Positions 1 through 9,335 of a DNA stretch of 64,000 nucleotides are shown in pieces; position 1 is the stretch's first letter; each line of letters opens with the position of its first letter. The stretch is from Elizabethkingia sp. YR214. Lineage in GTDB: Bacteria; Bacteroidota; Bacteroidia; Flavobacteriales; Weeksellaceae. Location of the stretch: contig NZ_QBUH01000006.1 of NCBI RefSeq assembly GCF_003058195.1, positions 1 through 64,000 on the forward strand, read 5' to 3'. The notes beneath the pieces are model-generated. The model did not search any database and had not been told where the DNA came from. It saw only the letters and a program-made list of their open reading frames with translations. The position numbers were made by a program, and so were the translations under genes.

Positions 1-203
1 TAAGATTGTTCGATTACTTCTAAATTTTCAGATTCTAAATTTCTTTTAAAGTAATCTACAACATATGTAGCATTAACATTCTGGAATTTTTGATTGATTG
101 CCTGTAGCTCGTTTCTGTTTTTAGGTTGCAAATCATCATTATTACAACTGCTAATAATACATAATAACGCTACAGAAAAAATGGTTTTTAGTTCTTTTTT
201 CAT
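1..203 (-). CDS. Putative lipoprotein, N-terminal part only
   Basis: The reading frame starts with ATG at 203 and runs off the left edge, so only about 67 residues are visible. The N-terminus is a lipoprotein signal: MKKELKTIFS, a hydrophobic stretch, then a lipobox IISSC followed by NNDD. The acidic residues after the cysteine fit export to the cell envelope; in Bacteroidota such lipoproteins often reach the outer membrane. The remaining residues are polar and I do not recognise the family. Function is unknown. Confidence 0.7.
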   Translation of the reverse strand, partial: MKKELKTIFSVALLCIISSCNNDDLQPKNRNELQAINQKFQNVNATYVVDYFKRNLESENLEVIEQS

Positions 204-462
204 TTTTATATTTTTGTGATTTGATTGATTCAAAATTAAAAAAAATAAAATAAATGAACACTCTATCTTAATTAAAACATTGATAATCATCTCAATTCTC
301 TCACTTCCTCATATCAAATCCCCTACAAATTATCAATTACAAATAATCCTTATTACTTAAATACATTCAAATCAAAAAGTCCCCAACAAGCCATGTCAGG
401 GGAAATATTCAATTCATAAATTTCATTTCAATTATTCGGAAAGAAATTTATGTTTCCAGAAA

Positions 463-1374
463 TTAATTAAAAGATGCTCTAAATTCTAATGGAGAGACGG
501 AAGTACGATTTTTAAACAATCGATGAAAAGATTGTGGATGTTCAAAACCTAAATGGTAAGCAATTTCGGAAACAGACATTTCAGTAGTAGACAGCAATTC
601 TTTTGCTTTTTCTATCAATTTGTTCTGGATATGTTGCTGCGTAGTTTGTCCTGTTTGTACCCGGAGCATATCACTGAGATAATTGGCACTCAGATGTAAT
701 TGTTCTGCAATAAAATGAACACTGGGAATACCTGTTACAATCTGTTTATCATTTCGGAAGTAATCATCCAATAAAGCTTCAAGTTTTGAAAGCAGATCGT
801 TGTTAATCTTTTTTCTTGTCAGAAACTGACGGTTATAAAAGCGATCGCAATATTTAAGTAAAAGATCCAGATTAGATACCAACAAATCCTGTGTAAAGGA
901 ATCCATGTTAGCATCTATTTCTCTTTCCATATTATCTATAATATCCATAATGGACTTCTCTTCTTTCTCGGAAAGATTCAGTGCTTCATTTGCTGCATAA
1001 GAGAAATAACCATAATCTCTAATCACCGATCCCAATGTATATCCGTGCAGGAAGTCGGGATGCACAACCAGAATAAATCCTTTAACACTATCCAGCAATA
1101 CATCTTCAAACTGTACTACCTGATGAGGGGCAATAAAGTACATAATTCCTTCATCAAAATCGTAATACTGCTGTCCATATTTGCATTTTCCACCAGCGCA
1201 ATCTTTCTTTAAAACCACGACATAAAAATCTGTTGTCACCGCACTAAGAATAGTTTCCTGCTCCAGTTTTATATCATCAAAGCTGAATACACTAATAAGT
1301 GGGTTTGAAGGCTTCTTCAATCCTAATGCCTTATGCAGGGTACTTATTGACGAAACTTTTACAGGAGTTTTCAT
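463..1374 (-). CDS. AraC-family transcriptional regulator
   Basis: DNA-binding regulator of about 303 residues. The C-terminal 100 residues form the double helix-turn-helix of the AraC/XylS family: a first helix pair around FIAEQLHLSANYLSDML and a second around VSEIAYHLGFEHPQSFHRLF, then the usual S-P-x-E-F-R end. The N-terminal part looks like a cupin-type sensing domain with no recognisable ligand residues. I chose the ATG at 1374 (MKTPVKVSS) because it fits the usual start of such proteins; an in-frame GTG at 1407 overlaps the stop of the preceding epimerase-like gene. The two genes are close enough to be co-transcribed, so the regulator may control that enzyme. Confidence 0.88.
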   Translation of the reverse strand: MKTPVKVSSISTLHKALGLKKPSNPLISVFSFDDIKLEQETILSAVTTDFYVVVLKKDCAGGKCKYGQQYYDFDEGIMYFIAPHQVVQFEDVLLDSVKGFILVVHPDFLHGYTLGSVIRDYGYFSYAANEALNLSEKEEKSIMDIIDNMEREIDANMDSFTQDLLVSNLDLLLKYCDRFYNRQFLTRKKINNDLLSKLEALLDDYFRNDKQIVTGIPSVHFIAEQLHLSANYLSDMLRVQTGQTTQQHIQNKLIEKAKELLSTTEMSVSEIAYHLGFEHPQSFHRLFKNRTSVSPLEFRASFN

Positions 1375-1406
1375 ATATATAAATTGATATTCAGATTCAA
1401 TCATCA

Positions 1407-2357
1407 CTAAATTACTGATTTATTCTGTTGTTGAAACTGCTCTTTTTTAATCTGCTCTATTCCTTGCTGGTAACTGGTAACCTTAAATTCAGGAAATCTT
1501 TTCCTGAATTTTGAATCATCAAAAATATTATCGTGTTCATATCTCGGCAGAAGCTCCAATAATTCTTTTACTTTTTTATTGAATAAAGCCCCAATTCTAA
1601 ATATAAATTTTGGTACAACCGAATACTCCAAATCCTTACCATAAATTTCGGAAGCTGTTTTGATAAATCCTTTATAGGTCGGATGGCTTTTGTCTACAGG
1701 AAGATGCCACGTCTGGCCAAATGCATCTGGTGTATTACCAATTAAAGCTGTGGCATGGCTTGCATCCGGAGTCCATATCAAGCTTCTTTTTTTATTGGCA
1801 CTCAATGGCACTTTTAGTTTTTTACCTTCTTTGATATTGTTAAATACCAAAGTATTGGTAATACTTTGGGTTTTACCAGGACCATAAAATTCGGGCGCAC
1901 GACAAATAACCGCATCCAGCTCGCCAGATTGTATTTCTTTTAGAACCATTTCTGCCATTTCTCTTCTTACCCTACCCTTTCTTCCTACCGGAGCAAATGC
2001 TGTATTTTCAGTTAAAATATGATTATTCTGAGGATACATATAAGTATTGTCGAAGAACACCAATTTTGCCCCGTTAATCTTACAGGCATCAATTACATTA
2101 CGAAGAATAAGTGAAAACTGCTTTTCCCAAAGTTCGGAACTTATTGGCAATCCTAATGTAAAATAAGCTATCTCACTACCTTTTACTGCTTCAATAGCTT
2201 TTTCACGAATCGACAAATCTGCAGAAAATACCCCATCTGTATCATTTACCTTTTGAGCATGTCTGCTGACAATGCGTATATCCGAAGTAAAGTTTCTTTT
2301 TAGTTCTCTTGCCAGTTCCTCACCAATCTGGCCGTTAGCTCCTAATATCGTTTGCAT
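1407..2357 (-). CDS. NAD(P)-dependent epimerase/dehydratase-like protein
   Basis: Rossmann-fold protein of 316 residues from the extended SDR/atypical epimerase group. The N-terminus has the dinucleotide-binding glycine motif GANGQIG, followed by an acidic/basic βαβ pattern; the middle has FFDNTYMYP and CRAPEFYGPG, typical of epimerase-like sugar or quinone reductases. A classic YxxxK catalytic pair is not clear, so the reaction and substrate cannot be named. It lies directly upstream of the AraC gene on the same strand, suggesting a regulator-enzyme pair. Confidence 0.8.
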   Translation of the reverse strand: MQTILGANGQIGEELARELKRNFTSDIRIVSRHAQKVNDTDGVFSADLSIREKAIEAVKGSEIAYFTLGLPISSELWEKQFSLILRNVIDACKINGAKLVFFDNTYMYPQNNHILTENTAFAPVGRKGRVRREMAEMVLKEIQSGELDAVICRAPEFYGPGKTQSITNTLVFNNIKEGKKLKVPLSANKKRSLIWTPDASHATALIGNTPDAFGQTWHLPVDKSHPTYKGFIKTASEIYGKDLEYSVVPKFIFRIGALFNKKVKELLELLPRYEHDNIFDDSKFRKRFPEFKVTSYQQGIEQIKKEQFQQQNKSVI

Positions 2358-2546
2358 GATGTTTATATTTTAAAAGTCTGATTCTTAGTTGTTTTTCACA
2401 TGGCAAAGTTCGAAAGAACAGAAACAACAGGAGTATCCCAATTAAGGTAAGTTGTAACAAAATCTCTGCTGCATAATTATCGCAAAGTAAAATTGTAAAT
2501 TTTAGTATCTTCACTCTCTAAGAAAAACACCATCAAAACACGATCT

Positions 2547-3203
2547 ATGAAAAAAATATTATTCTACAGCTATATACTTATTCTTTTGTCTGCTTTTAAT
2601 CTGGGATATTCGCAAAACACAAAGATAAATACCTCTAAAGAAAAGCACAGTACTACCCGATACGACATTGTAAAAGCCAAAGCAAGCTTCAATAAAGAAG
2701 ATCTTCCGGTTAATGAATACCTTACAGACAAACTGAAACCTATACGGGACAACTTCAAAAGGATCAATTCCATAGAAAAATGGCATTTCATAAAACAGCG
2801 GGATCTTTTTGAATCTGCTGAAGGTGGAGAAGCCAAGTATTATTATCAGAAAAATAAACTCGAAAAGATAATTACCAGAATCTTTGGAGAAAGTGGCCAA
2901 ACACTGACAGAATATTACCTTTTAAACGGACAATTGTCTTTTGTTTATGAAAAAAACTATAAATACAACAGACCTCTATACTATGACACAAAAGCTATGA
3001 AGGAAAATAATGATACCGAAGCTTTTGATTTTGACAAGTCTGAAATTACTGAAAACAGAAGCTATTTTGTAAACGGAAAGCTTATTCACATCCTAAACAG
3101 CGAGGATTGTGGCGCTCCGTTTAGTAGTGACTATATTGCTGAAGAGCAGAAAAGTATTTTAGGCGAATACCACAAGCTTCAGAAATTAGTCCGGAATAAA
3201 TAA
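2547..3203 (+). CDS. Exported protein of unknown function
   Basis: Protein of 218 residues with a clear Sec signal peptide (MKKILFYSYILILLSAF, then cleavage near GYSQN) and a polar, charged mature part. No domain is recognised. The mature part has several Tyr-Asn-Gly runs such as YYLLNGQLSFVYEKNYKYN and a later YFVNGKLIHIL. These resemble the antiparallel strands of MORN-like or toxin-antitoxin-associated repeat proteins, but this is only a resemblance. It converges with the next gene, so the two share a very short intergenic space and not an operon. Confidence 0.6.
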   Translation: MKKILFYSYILILLSAFNLGYSQNTKINTSKEKHSTTRYDIVKAKASFNKEDLPVNEYLTDKLKPIRDNFKRINSIEKWHFIKQRDLFESAEGGEAKYYYQKNKLEKIITRIFGESGQTLTEYYLLNGQLSFVYEKNYKYNRPLYYDTKAMKENNDTEAFDFDKSEITENRSYFVNGKLIHILNSEDCGAPFSSDYIAEEQKSILGEYHKLQKLVRNK

Positions 3204-3212
3204 GATCAATTA

Positions 3213-3680
3213 TTAATCGTAATGTATTCCCATAAAGCTGCTGGCACTTCTGGGATCGTAAACCGACCAGGCATTTCCCCATGGAAAATTAAATGTACAG
3301 CTAGGGTATGGTGTTTTTTTATTTTTTGTAGGCTTAATCCCTAATATCATTGATAAAAACTTATTATTTCGTTCAAAGACTTTCATCTCCTTTGCCTCGC
3401 TCCAGTCATCCCAAGCTTTTGCATCTGACTCTTTATGGGTATTCATAAAAACTTTGTCCAGCTTGTCCCCCAGAAAGCACAGATCGAAAGATAACTGATA
3501 GCCTTTTACATCAACTGCATCAAAATAATACCAGAAATAGCCTGTTTTAACATCACGCATTCCGTTATTATATTTTTTATAAAATTCCGTCTGCTGAAGA
3601 TCCGACAGTAACATTCCCTTTTGTATCTGCAGGTGATGTTCTTTAAGTATTATACTCCCATTATCCACATTAATTTCCAT
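3213..3680 (-). CDS. Cytoplasmic protein of unknown function
   Basis: Protein of 155 residues, no signal peptide or membrane segment. It is rich in aromatic residues (GYFWYYFDAVDV, FPWGNAWSVYDPR) and charged residues. The size and composition resemble small immunity-type or knr4/SMI1-like proteins, but no diagnostic motif is visible and I do not assign a family. It is transcribed alone, convergent with the exported protein beside it. Confidence 0.55.
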   Translation of the reverse strand: MEINVDNGSIILKEHHLQIQKGMLLSDLQQTEFYKKYNNGMRDVKTGYFWYYFDAVDVKGYQLSFDLCFLGDKLDKVFMNTHKESDAKAWDDWSEAKEMKVFERNNKFLSMILGIKPTKNKKTPYPSCTFNFPWGNAWSVYDPRSASSFMGIHYD

Positions 3681-3756
3681 TGCCCCGTATTATTAAAGCA
3701 TAAATATACTTTTATTCCTTAACAAGCCGCTAACTCTAATGGAAAGAAAAACTATA

Positions 3757-6033
3757 TCAGGGATTAGAAATGATTAAAGTAGATGGTATATCGGATAGCC
3801 ATAGACTTTTAGTATCAATAAGATTTCTCCAGCTTTTACTGCTAATCAGCATCAGATCCTGAGATTCCAAAAACTCTCTTTCTATAGTCCTTTCGTTGTA
3901 CAATGTAATGTGGTTCGGGGCAATCTGTTCGATACTTCTTATCAGCTCACGGATTTCAGTATTTCTTCGGATTTGTCCCACAACATCCAGAATGATAATC
4001 TGAGAGTCATTGTTATTAATCAGTCTTTTTGCATATTCTACAAGATAGAAATCATTCAGGTCGAAAATCGGAATAAATACTTTTTCGGCATTTTCAAAAT
4101 TCTTGTCAACCATTATCCCTACAGGAATATTGGATTTGTCTAATATACCCAACGTAAAGTCGTCGAACGGCGAGTTATAGAACATATAAGACTTGCCTTT
4201 TACTGTATTCAGTAGTCTTTCAGGGTTGATTATTTTGGTGGTAAAACCTAATAATCTTCCCAATAAACTTCCTTCATATATAGATCTTCTGAGCATAATG
4301 AGCAACAGGTCATAGTTGCCTTTATTGGTAATATTTACGAGATCATTTTCTACATCATTAGAAGCTTTGAACAATGTTGTAATTTGTAATTTGAGTTCAT
4401 GAGAAGTCTCTACCACGGCTTCAAACTGCTCATTCTCAAAATCCTGCATCTCAAAAGCATGAAGTTCCTGTACCGGCGCAATATTCATTGCAGTAATACT
4501 TTTATTTCCGTTCATTTTATGAGTAAAGTTATCAGCAAGCTTTAGCAATGTACTTCCAGATTCTGGTCCATCGAAGGACAACAATACTTTATATTTTCTG
4601 CCATTGTCATCTGCTTCTTCCTCATTTTCGGATTTTTTACCTTTGAAAATGTAATTGATAAAATCCAGTGATGGCCCGGTCATAAATGTAGTAAACAAAG
4701 CCATAATAACCATCATTGCGAAAATTTCCGGACTTAGTACACCCAAATCATATCCAATATTCAGGACAATAAGCTCCATTAGTCCGCGGGTATTCATCAA
4801 TGCACCAATAGTCAAACTATCTTTCCAACCTATACGAAGGAACTTTGCTGTGAGTGCACTTCCTATAAATTTACCGGTAACAGCAACTAAGATGATTAAT
4901 CCGGCTGTTATCCATAAATGCCCATGATTCAGAAGGCCTATTTCTGTCCTCAATCCTGTAAAAACAAAGAATAAAGGAAGCAATACAACTAAGGCTACAT
5001 CTTCAACTTTTTCTATGAAAATATTTCTGAACTTAGTATTCTCAGGCATGATAGCTCCTGCCATAAAGGCTCCAAACAATGCATGAATACCAATAACTTC
5101 CGTTGCATATGCTGAAATAATAAGGATAAGGAAGAATATGGCAACAACAGATTTGCTCATAATTCCTTTTCCGGTCTGTAAATCAGCAATTCTTTTAAGG
5201 AACGGTCTCACAACTTTGATCATTAAAAACACATACGCAATTGCCATAATAATGACGTAGATGGAACTAGCAAATGAACCTGCTTTTACAATTGCAATAA
5301 CCGCTGCCAAAATACACCATGCTGTAATATCATCGGCTGCTGCACAGGTAATAACAATAGTCCCTAGTTTTGTTTTTTGCAGGTTCCGCTCCTGAACAAT
5401 CCTCGCCAGAACCGGAAACGCTGTAATACTCATTGCGATGGCTATAAAAAGTGCAAATGAGCTAAACTGTACACCATCTGGTGCAAATTCTTTATAAATA
5501 AAATAAGAAAGTCCTATTCCTAAAGCAAACGGAATAATAATACTGGCATGACTGATTACCACAGCATCGTGAGCTTTTTTCCGAAGAACACTAAGGTCAA
5601 GCTCCATTCCAACGATATACATAAAGAAAATAAGCCCTATCTGACTCAGAAACTGAAGATTTCCTAAAGATTCTTTTGGAAAAAGAAATGCAGAAAATTC
5701 CGGAAAATATAAACCTAGAAGAGATGGTCCAAGGGCGATACCCGCAATCATTTCACCAATCACCGAAGGCTGTTTCATCTTCATACAAATCCAGCCAAAG
5801 AGTCTTGCCACCAAAATAATGGTCACAATCTGTACCAGTAACAAAGCAAGCGGGTGATGCAAATTCACCATAAAAGAATCTACAAAATTATCCCATGTAG
5901 AGCCTCCACTCGTTTTTGATATAATGTTTTCTCCGGCCTCTAAAGTTTTACCTTCTATAAAGAACCAATACATTAATCCGGAGAAAAATATGATCGTTAC
6001 GATATAAAAAATAATATTCCTGTAATTTTGCAT
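3757..6033 (-). CDS. CPA2-family cation/proton antiporter with cytoplasmic C-terminal domain
   Basis: Integral membrane protein of about 758 residues. After one N-terminal hydrophobic segment and a short periplasmic stretch come about twelve membrane helices of the Na+/H+ exchanger (KefB/CPA2) fold. Typical motifs are GEMIAGIALGPSLLG, FLSQIGLIFFMYIVGMELD, and the ion-site region ITCAAADDITAWCILA with paired aspartates, then a second GALMNTRGLMELIVLN. About 280 C-terminal residues are soluble and resemble paired universal-stress-like domains, which often gate these exchangers. Likely role: potassium or sodium exchange for protons at the inner membrane. The start was set at MQNYRN, eight residues into the longest frame, which fits the hydrophobic N-terminus better. 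Confidence 0.88.
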   Translation of the reverse strand: MQNYRNIIFYIVTIIFFSGLMYWFFIEGKTLEAGENIISKTSGGSTWDNFVDSFMVNLHHPLALLLVQIVTIILVARLFGWICMKMKQPSVIGEMIAGIALGPSLLGLYFPEFSAFLFPKESLGNLQFLSQIGLIFFMYIVGMELDLSVLRKKAHDAVVISHASIIIPFALGIGLSYFIYKEFAPDGVQFSSFALFIAIAMSITAFPVLARIVQERNLQKTKLGTIVITCAAADDITAWCILAAVIAIVKAGSFASSIYVIIMAIAYVFLMIKVVRPFLKRIADLQTGKGIMSKSVVAIFFLILIISAYATEVIGIHALFGAFMAGAIMPENTKFRNIFIEKVEDVALVVLLPLFFVFTGLRTEIGLLNHGHLWITAGLIILVAVTGKFIGSALTAKFLRIGWKDSLTIGALMNTRGLMELIVLNIGYDLGVLSPEIFAMMVIMALFTTFMTGPSLDFINYIFKGKKSENEEEADDNGRKYKVLLSFDGPESGSTLLKLADNFTHKMNGNKSITAMNIAPVQELHAFEMQDFENEQFEAVVETSHELKLQITTLFKASNDVENDLVNITNKGNYDLLLIMLRRSIYEGSLLGRLLGFTTKIINPERLLNTVKGKSYMFYNSPFDDFTLGILDKSNIPVGIMVDKNFENAEKVFIPIFDLNDFYLVEYAKRLINNNDSQIIILDVVGQIRRNTEIRELIRSIEQIAPNHITLYNERTIEREFLESQDLMLISSKSWRNLIDTKSLWLSDIPSTLIISNP

Positions 6034-6199
6034 TATGTTACTATTTCTTATCTGCAAAATTCAAAAGAAATTTAAAATTTTCAATACTTATTTTTCTAAA
6101 ATGTAGTGAAAACTCTTTTTTTTGTAATGAAATTTCCACATCTCGTATTCAGACTTTTTTCGGACTCTATTTTTTAATACGCTTTAATATTTCAAATGT

Positions 6200-6913
6200 T
6201 TAATTACCAATCTTTTCCAAAAGATCCGCCTTATAGACTTCACTAATATGCAATCTGGCAAAGTTTTCTCCATCTTCAGAAATATTGGTAATAATTTCGT
6301 TAACAGAAACTACTTTTATAGATTTCAATGCTACAATTTCTTTCTTATTGATCTGTGAGAAGTCTTTTTCCGGAAGCATTTCCAACAGTGTCTTGAAATT
6401 GATATTTTTCAGAATAATCCCCGTCCCGTCATTCAGAATCATATCTTTGTCTCTACTATCTATTTCGGATGTTTTAATATAGGCGATCTGATCCGTGAAA
6501 ATTCGACTTTTTCCCAAGTTGGTATTCCATTCTATAAAATTACTCTTAGGTGTTTCTACAAATTCTTTAGCTTTTGCAAATGCTTGTTGCAAGCGTTCTT
6601 TCTTGATAGGCTTTCTTACATAGTCTATAACATTCAGATCAAAAGCTTCGGCAGCATATTCTTTATAAGCAGTTGTAAATATGATCTTCTTATGGGAAAT
6701 AAGCTCCGCAACCTGTAGTCCGTTTAGCCCCGGCATTTCTATATCCAGAATACACAAATCACAATCAATATCATTAATCTCATCGAGGAAATATCTCGGA
6801 TTATTAAATACCCGCACCACTTCTACTCCTTCTATTTGCTCACAAAGAAGTTTGAGATAACTTATTGCAAGAAGTTCATCATCTAGTATAACGCACCTGA
6901 TTGTATTTGTCAT
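6200..6913 (-). CDS. LytTR-family response regulator
   Basis: Response regulator of about 237 residues. The receiver domain has the acidic pair in CVILDDE, the phospho-acceptor aspartate in CILDIEMPGLNGLQ, the conserved threonine in IIFTTAYKEYAAEAFDLN and the lysine in YVRKPIKKERL. The C-terminal part fits a LytTR DNA-binding domain, with IAYIKTSEIDSRDKDMIL and KEIVALKSI. It overlaps the end of the histidine kinase gene by about 35 bases, so the two are translationally linked and form one two-component system. Confidence 0.9.
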   Translation of the reverse strand: MTNTIRCVILDDELLAISYLKLLCEQIEGVEVVRVFNNPRYFLDEINDIDCDLCILDIEMPGLNGLQVAELISHKKIIFTTAYKEYAAEAFDLNVIDYVRKPIKKERLQQAFAKAKEFVETPKSNFIEWNTNLGKSRIFTDQIAYIKTSEIDSRDKDMILNDGTGIILKNINFKTLLEMLPEKDFSQINKKEIVALKSIKVVSVNEIITNISEDGENFARLHISEVYKADLLEKIGN

Positions 6914-7646
6914 TGAGATCAATTTTTAAATATGCTGTATATACATTGTTGTGTATATCTTTACTTATAGAAAATTTCTTTTTGTAGAGCATTTTCAATC
7001 TCTGCTCCAGGGACTCTCCACCAAAACCACTATTCCCTTTTTGTAAAGGAGATTTAGGCGAAATTCTGTTCTCAACTTTTATTTCCAGCACTCCACTTTT
7101 TAGAGAAAGTAAGACAAAAATAAAAGAATCATCCGCCAGGAAATCTGTATGTTTAAAAGCATTTTCAATGAAATCTACAGTAATCAGCGGAGCTAAAACT
7201 TTTTCCTTATACACAGGATCCTCTTTGTCGATCTGTGCTTTTATTCTGAAGTCAAATAATGGATTTACCTTTATTTTATTAATCTCTATCAGATTGCTCG
7301 TAAAGTCCAGTTCACTTTCAGGAGTTACAAACTTTTCGCTGCTTTCATATAATATGTAATCCAGCACTCCAGACAATTTATCCAGAGATACATAGGTTTG
7401 ATATGCATGAGACTGAACAGAATTCAGAATATTTTTGAAAAGATGTGGGTTCAGCTTTGTCTCAATATAGTCCAGTCGAATATTACCCAGCCTGTTCTTC
7501 AGCACTTTTTTCTCTTCTGATAAGGCTATTTTCTCTTTTTGTAGTATCCTCACTTTATAGATGAGAAATCCAGTTACTATTAATAACAGAAGTATTAATA
7601 ACAGTACCAAAGTATTACCGGAAAGTACAATTCCTTCATGATTCAT
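6879..7646 (-). CDS. LytS/YehU-type sensor histidine kinase
   Basis: Membrane kinase of 255 residues with one N-terminal transmembrane helix (VLLLILLLLIVTGFLIYKV), a short coiled linker, and a His-kinase domain. The phospho-acceptor region is LNPHLFKNILNSVQSHAY, equivalent to the LNPHFLFN box of this family. The ATP-binding N-box is APLITVDFIENAFKHTDF. No sizeable extracellular sensor is present, so signal input is probably through the membrane or a partner. The paired LytTR regulator follows with an overlap. Confidence 0.88.
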   Translation of the reverse strand: MNHEGIVLSGNTLVLLLILLLLIVTGFLIYKVRILQKEKIALSEEKKVLKNRLGNIRLDYIETKLNPHLFKNILNSVQSHAYQTYVSLDKLSGVLDYILYESSEKFVTPESELDFTSNLIEINKIKVNPLFDFRIKAQIDKEDPVYKEKVLAPLITVDFIENAFKHTDFLADDSFIFVLLSLKSGVLEIKVENRISPKSPLQKGNSGFGGESLEQRLKMLYKKKFSISKDIHNNVYTAYLKIDLNDKYNQVRYTR

Positions 7647-7666
7647 AAATCATTTCTTGTATCGTG

Positions 7667-7674
7667 CAAAGATA
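7667..7674 (-). promoter_or_regulatory. Candidate -7 box for the LytS/LytTR operon
   Basis: On the minus strand the sequence reads TATCTTTG, a match to the Bacteroidota -7 consensus TAnnTTTG, 20 bases before the kinase start. No well-spaced TTTG -33 box is visible. Confidence 0.5.
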
Positions 7675-7744
7675 TAGCTTAATTCATTACAAAATATTTA
7701 CCTGATTTAATGATCCTGCAAATGGTGATCTGTAAAAAGTTTTA

Positions 7745-7752
7745 TACATTTG
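7745..7752 (+). promoter_or_regulatory. -7 box of the thiamine salvage operon
   Basis: TACATTTG matches the Bacteroidota -7 consensus TAnnTTTG and lies just before the TPP riboswitch, so transcription would begin at the riboswitch edge. No good -33 box is seen. Confidence 0.6.
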
Positions 7753-7759
7753 TGTACGC

Positions 7760-7832
7760 TTTAGGGGTATTCTGAAAAGAATTGAGAGAGTCCCTTTGAA
7801 CCTGATACGGCTTACACCGACGTAGGGAAAAG
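7760..7832 (+). promoter_or_regulatory. TPP riboswitch (THI element)
   Basis: The thi-box core is clear: TTAGGGGTAT on the 5' side, TGAGAGAGTCCCTTTGAACC, then CTGATACGG, a short stem, and CGTAGGGAAA. The GAACCTGAT and GTAGGGA pieces are the conserved TPP-contacting parts. It precedes thiM by about 65 bases. The spacer contains a GC-rich run (GCTCCCCGGGC) that could take part in switching transcription or translation. Thiamine diphosphate binding should turn the operon down. Confidence 0.93.
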
Positions 7833-7896
7833 TAAAAAGAAAGCTCCCCGGGCTATTACTTTTGTCTCGGATATTTTCCTAAAGCCAGTTTAATAA

Positions 7897-8700
7897 ATGA
7901 CTATGGAAGAAATACTCTGGAAACACGTTCTGTCAGTAAGACAAAAATCCCCACTTGTACATAACATTACCAATTTTGTTGTAATGAATAATACAGCTAA
8001 TGCATTATTGGCTGTAGGTGCCTCTCCTATTATGGCACATGCTTTATCCGAAGTAAAAGAAATGGTTAATATTTCTTCGGCTTCGGTTATCAATATCGGC
8101 ACTCTTGATGAAACCTGGGTAAAATCGATGTTGCTCGCAGCACAGGAAGCTAATACTATTCAAAAGCCATGGGTTCTGGATCCCGTAGGCGCAGGAGCAT
8201 CTTCTTTTCGGGATGAAACCCTCGGCCAATTATTAAATTACCACCCAACTGTAATTCGTGGAAATGCCTCTGAAATTATTGCACTGGCAAAAGTAAATAA
8301 AGCAACAACCAAAGGTGTAGATAGTACAGCTGCCAGCCTGGAAGCTCTAGACGCTGCTAAAAATCTCAACAGACAATACGGAACTATTGTCTCTATTTCC
8401 GGAGAAACAGATATTATTGTTGACGGAGAAAAATCTCTATTTATAAAAAACGGGCATGCATTAATGACAAAAGTTACCGGATTGGGTTGCTCCGCTTCTG
8501 CATTAATAGGCGCCTTTATAGCTTGTACTGAAAATAAAACGGAAGCTGTGGCTGCAGCAATGGCTTTATTGGCAATTTCTGGAGAAATTGCTGTACAGGA
8601 AATTAATGGCCCCGGAAGCTTACAAATAAATCTTATCGATAAGTTGTACAATATTACCAGAGAGGAATTTATAACCCATATAAAGATATCCGGATTATGA
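7897..8700 (+). CDS. thiM: Hydroxyethylthiazole kinase ThiM
   Basis: Enzyme of 267 residues that phosphorylates 4-methyl-5-(2-hydroxyethyl)thiazole to its phosphate using ATP, a salvage step for thiamine. Family motifs are SPLVHNITNFVVMNNTAN, the substrate region LLAVGASPIMAH, KPWVLDPVGAGAS, and the kinase C-terminal anion hole TGLGCSASALIGAF with the catalytic cysteine. Length is normal for the family. It is the first gene after the TPP riboswitch, and its TGA overlaps the next ATG (ATGA), so coupling with thiE is tight. Confidence 0.95.
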   Translation: MTMEEILWKHVLSVRQKSPLVHNITNFVVMNNTANALLAVGASPIMAHALSEVKEMVNISSASVINIGTLDETWVKSMLLAAQEANTIQKPWVLDPVGAGASSFRDETLGQLLNYHPTVIRGNASEIIALAKVNKATTKGVDSTAASLEALDAAKNLNRQYGTIVSISGETDIIVDGEKSLFIKNGHALMTKVTGLGCSASALIGAFIACTENKTEAVAAAMALLAISGEIAVQEINGPGSLQINLIDKLYNITREEFITHIKISGL

Positions 8701-9335
8701 GTACCAATTCTTTATTCCCATACCAACTGTATTTAGTAATCTCGGAAGAAGCCTGTAAAGGAAAAAACTTTCTTAAAGTAGCTGAGGAATCTATCTTAGG
8801 TGGAACCGATATTATTCAGCTCCGTGAAAAAAATTGCTCAACTGAAGATTTTCTGATAAAAGCTCAACTACTAAAGGAAATAACGGATAAATACAATATT
8901 CCGTTAATCATAAATGATAATTTCGAAGTTGCTGAAACTTTAAATACATCGGGTATTCATGTAGGGAACAATGATATCTCTCCCATAGAGCTCAGACAAC
9001 GGAACTTCTGGAAAGATAAACTTATTGGTTATTCTATTGAATACTTCGATCAACTCTCTAATGAACAAACCCATTTCTCCGATTATCTGGGTATAAGTCC
9101 TGTATTTGCTACATCAACCAAAACTGATACAGTGACAGAATGGGGATTAGATGGTATTGCCAGAATCCGTTCTGTAACTAGAAAACCATTAGTCGCTATC
9201 GGAAATATTTCAGCAAAAAATGCAGCCGAAATTATGCAAGCAGGCGCAGACTGCATTGCTGTTGTATCTGCCATTTGTAGTACAGATAATCCACAAAAGG
9301 CCACATATGAACTCAAAAACAAAATTTTAAAATGA
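8697..9335 (+). CDS. thiE: Thiamine phosphate synthase ThiE
   Basis: Enzyme of 212 residues joining HMP diphosphate and thiazole phosphate to thiamine phosphate. The TIM-barrel shows GGTDIIQLREKN, IPLIINDNFEVA, GIHVGNNDISP, LGISPVFATSTKTD, and the phosphate-binding VAIGNISAKNAAEIMQAGAD. It overlaps thiM by four bases at its start and thiD by four bases at its end (ATGA in both cases), giving a tightly coupled operon. Confidence 0.95.
   Translation: MSTNSLFPYQLYLVISEEACKGKNFLKVAEESILGGTDIIQLREKNCSTEDFLIKAQLLKEITDKYNIPLIINDNFEVAETLNTSGIHVGNNDISPIELRQRNFWKDKLIGYSIEYFDQLSNEQTHFSDYLGISPVFATSTKTDTVTEWGLDGIARIRSVTRKPLVAIGNISAKNAAEIMQAGADCIAVVSAICSTDNPQKATYELKNKILK

Noticed and set aside
2559-2900. 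Minus-strand open frames opposite the exported protein
   Set aside because: They are shadows of the coding strand with no domain or promoter.
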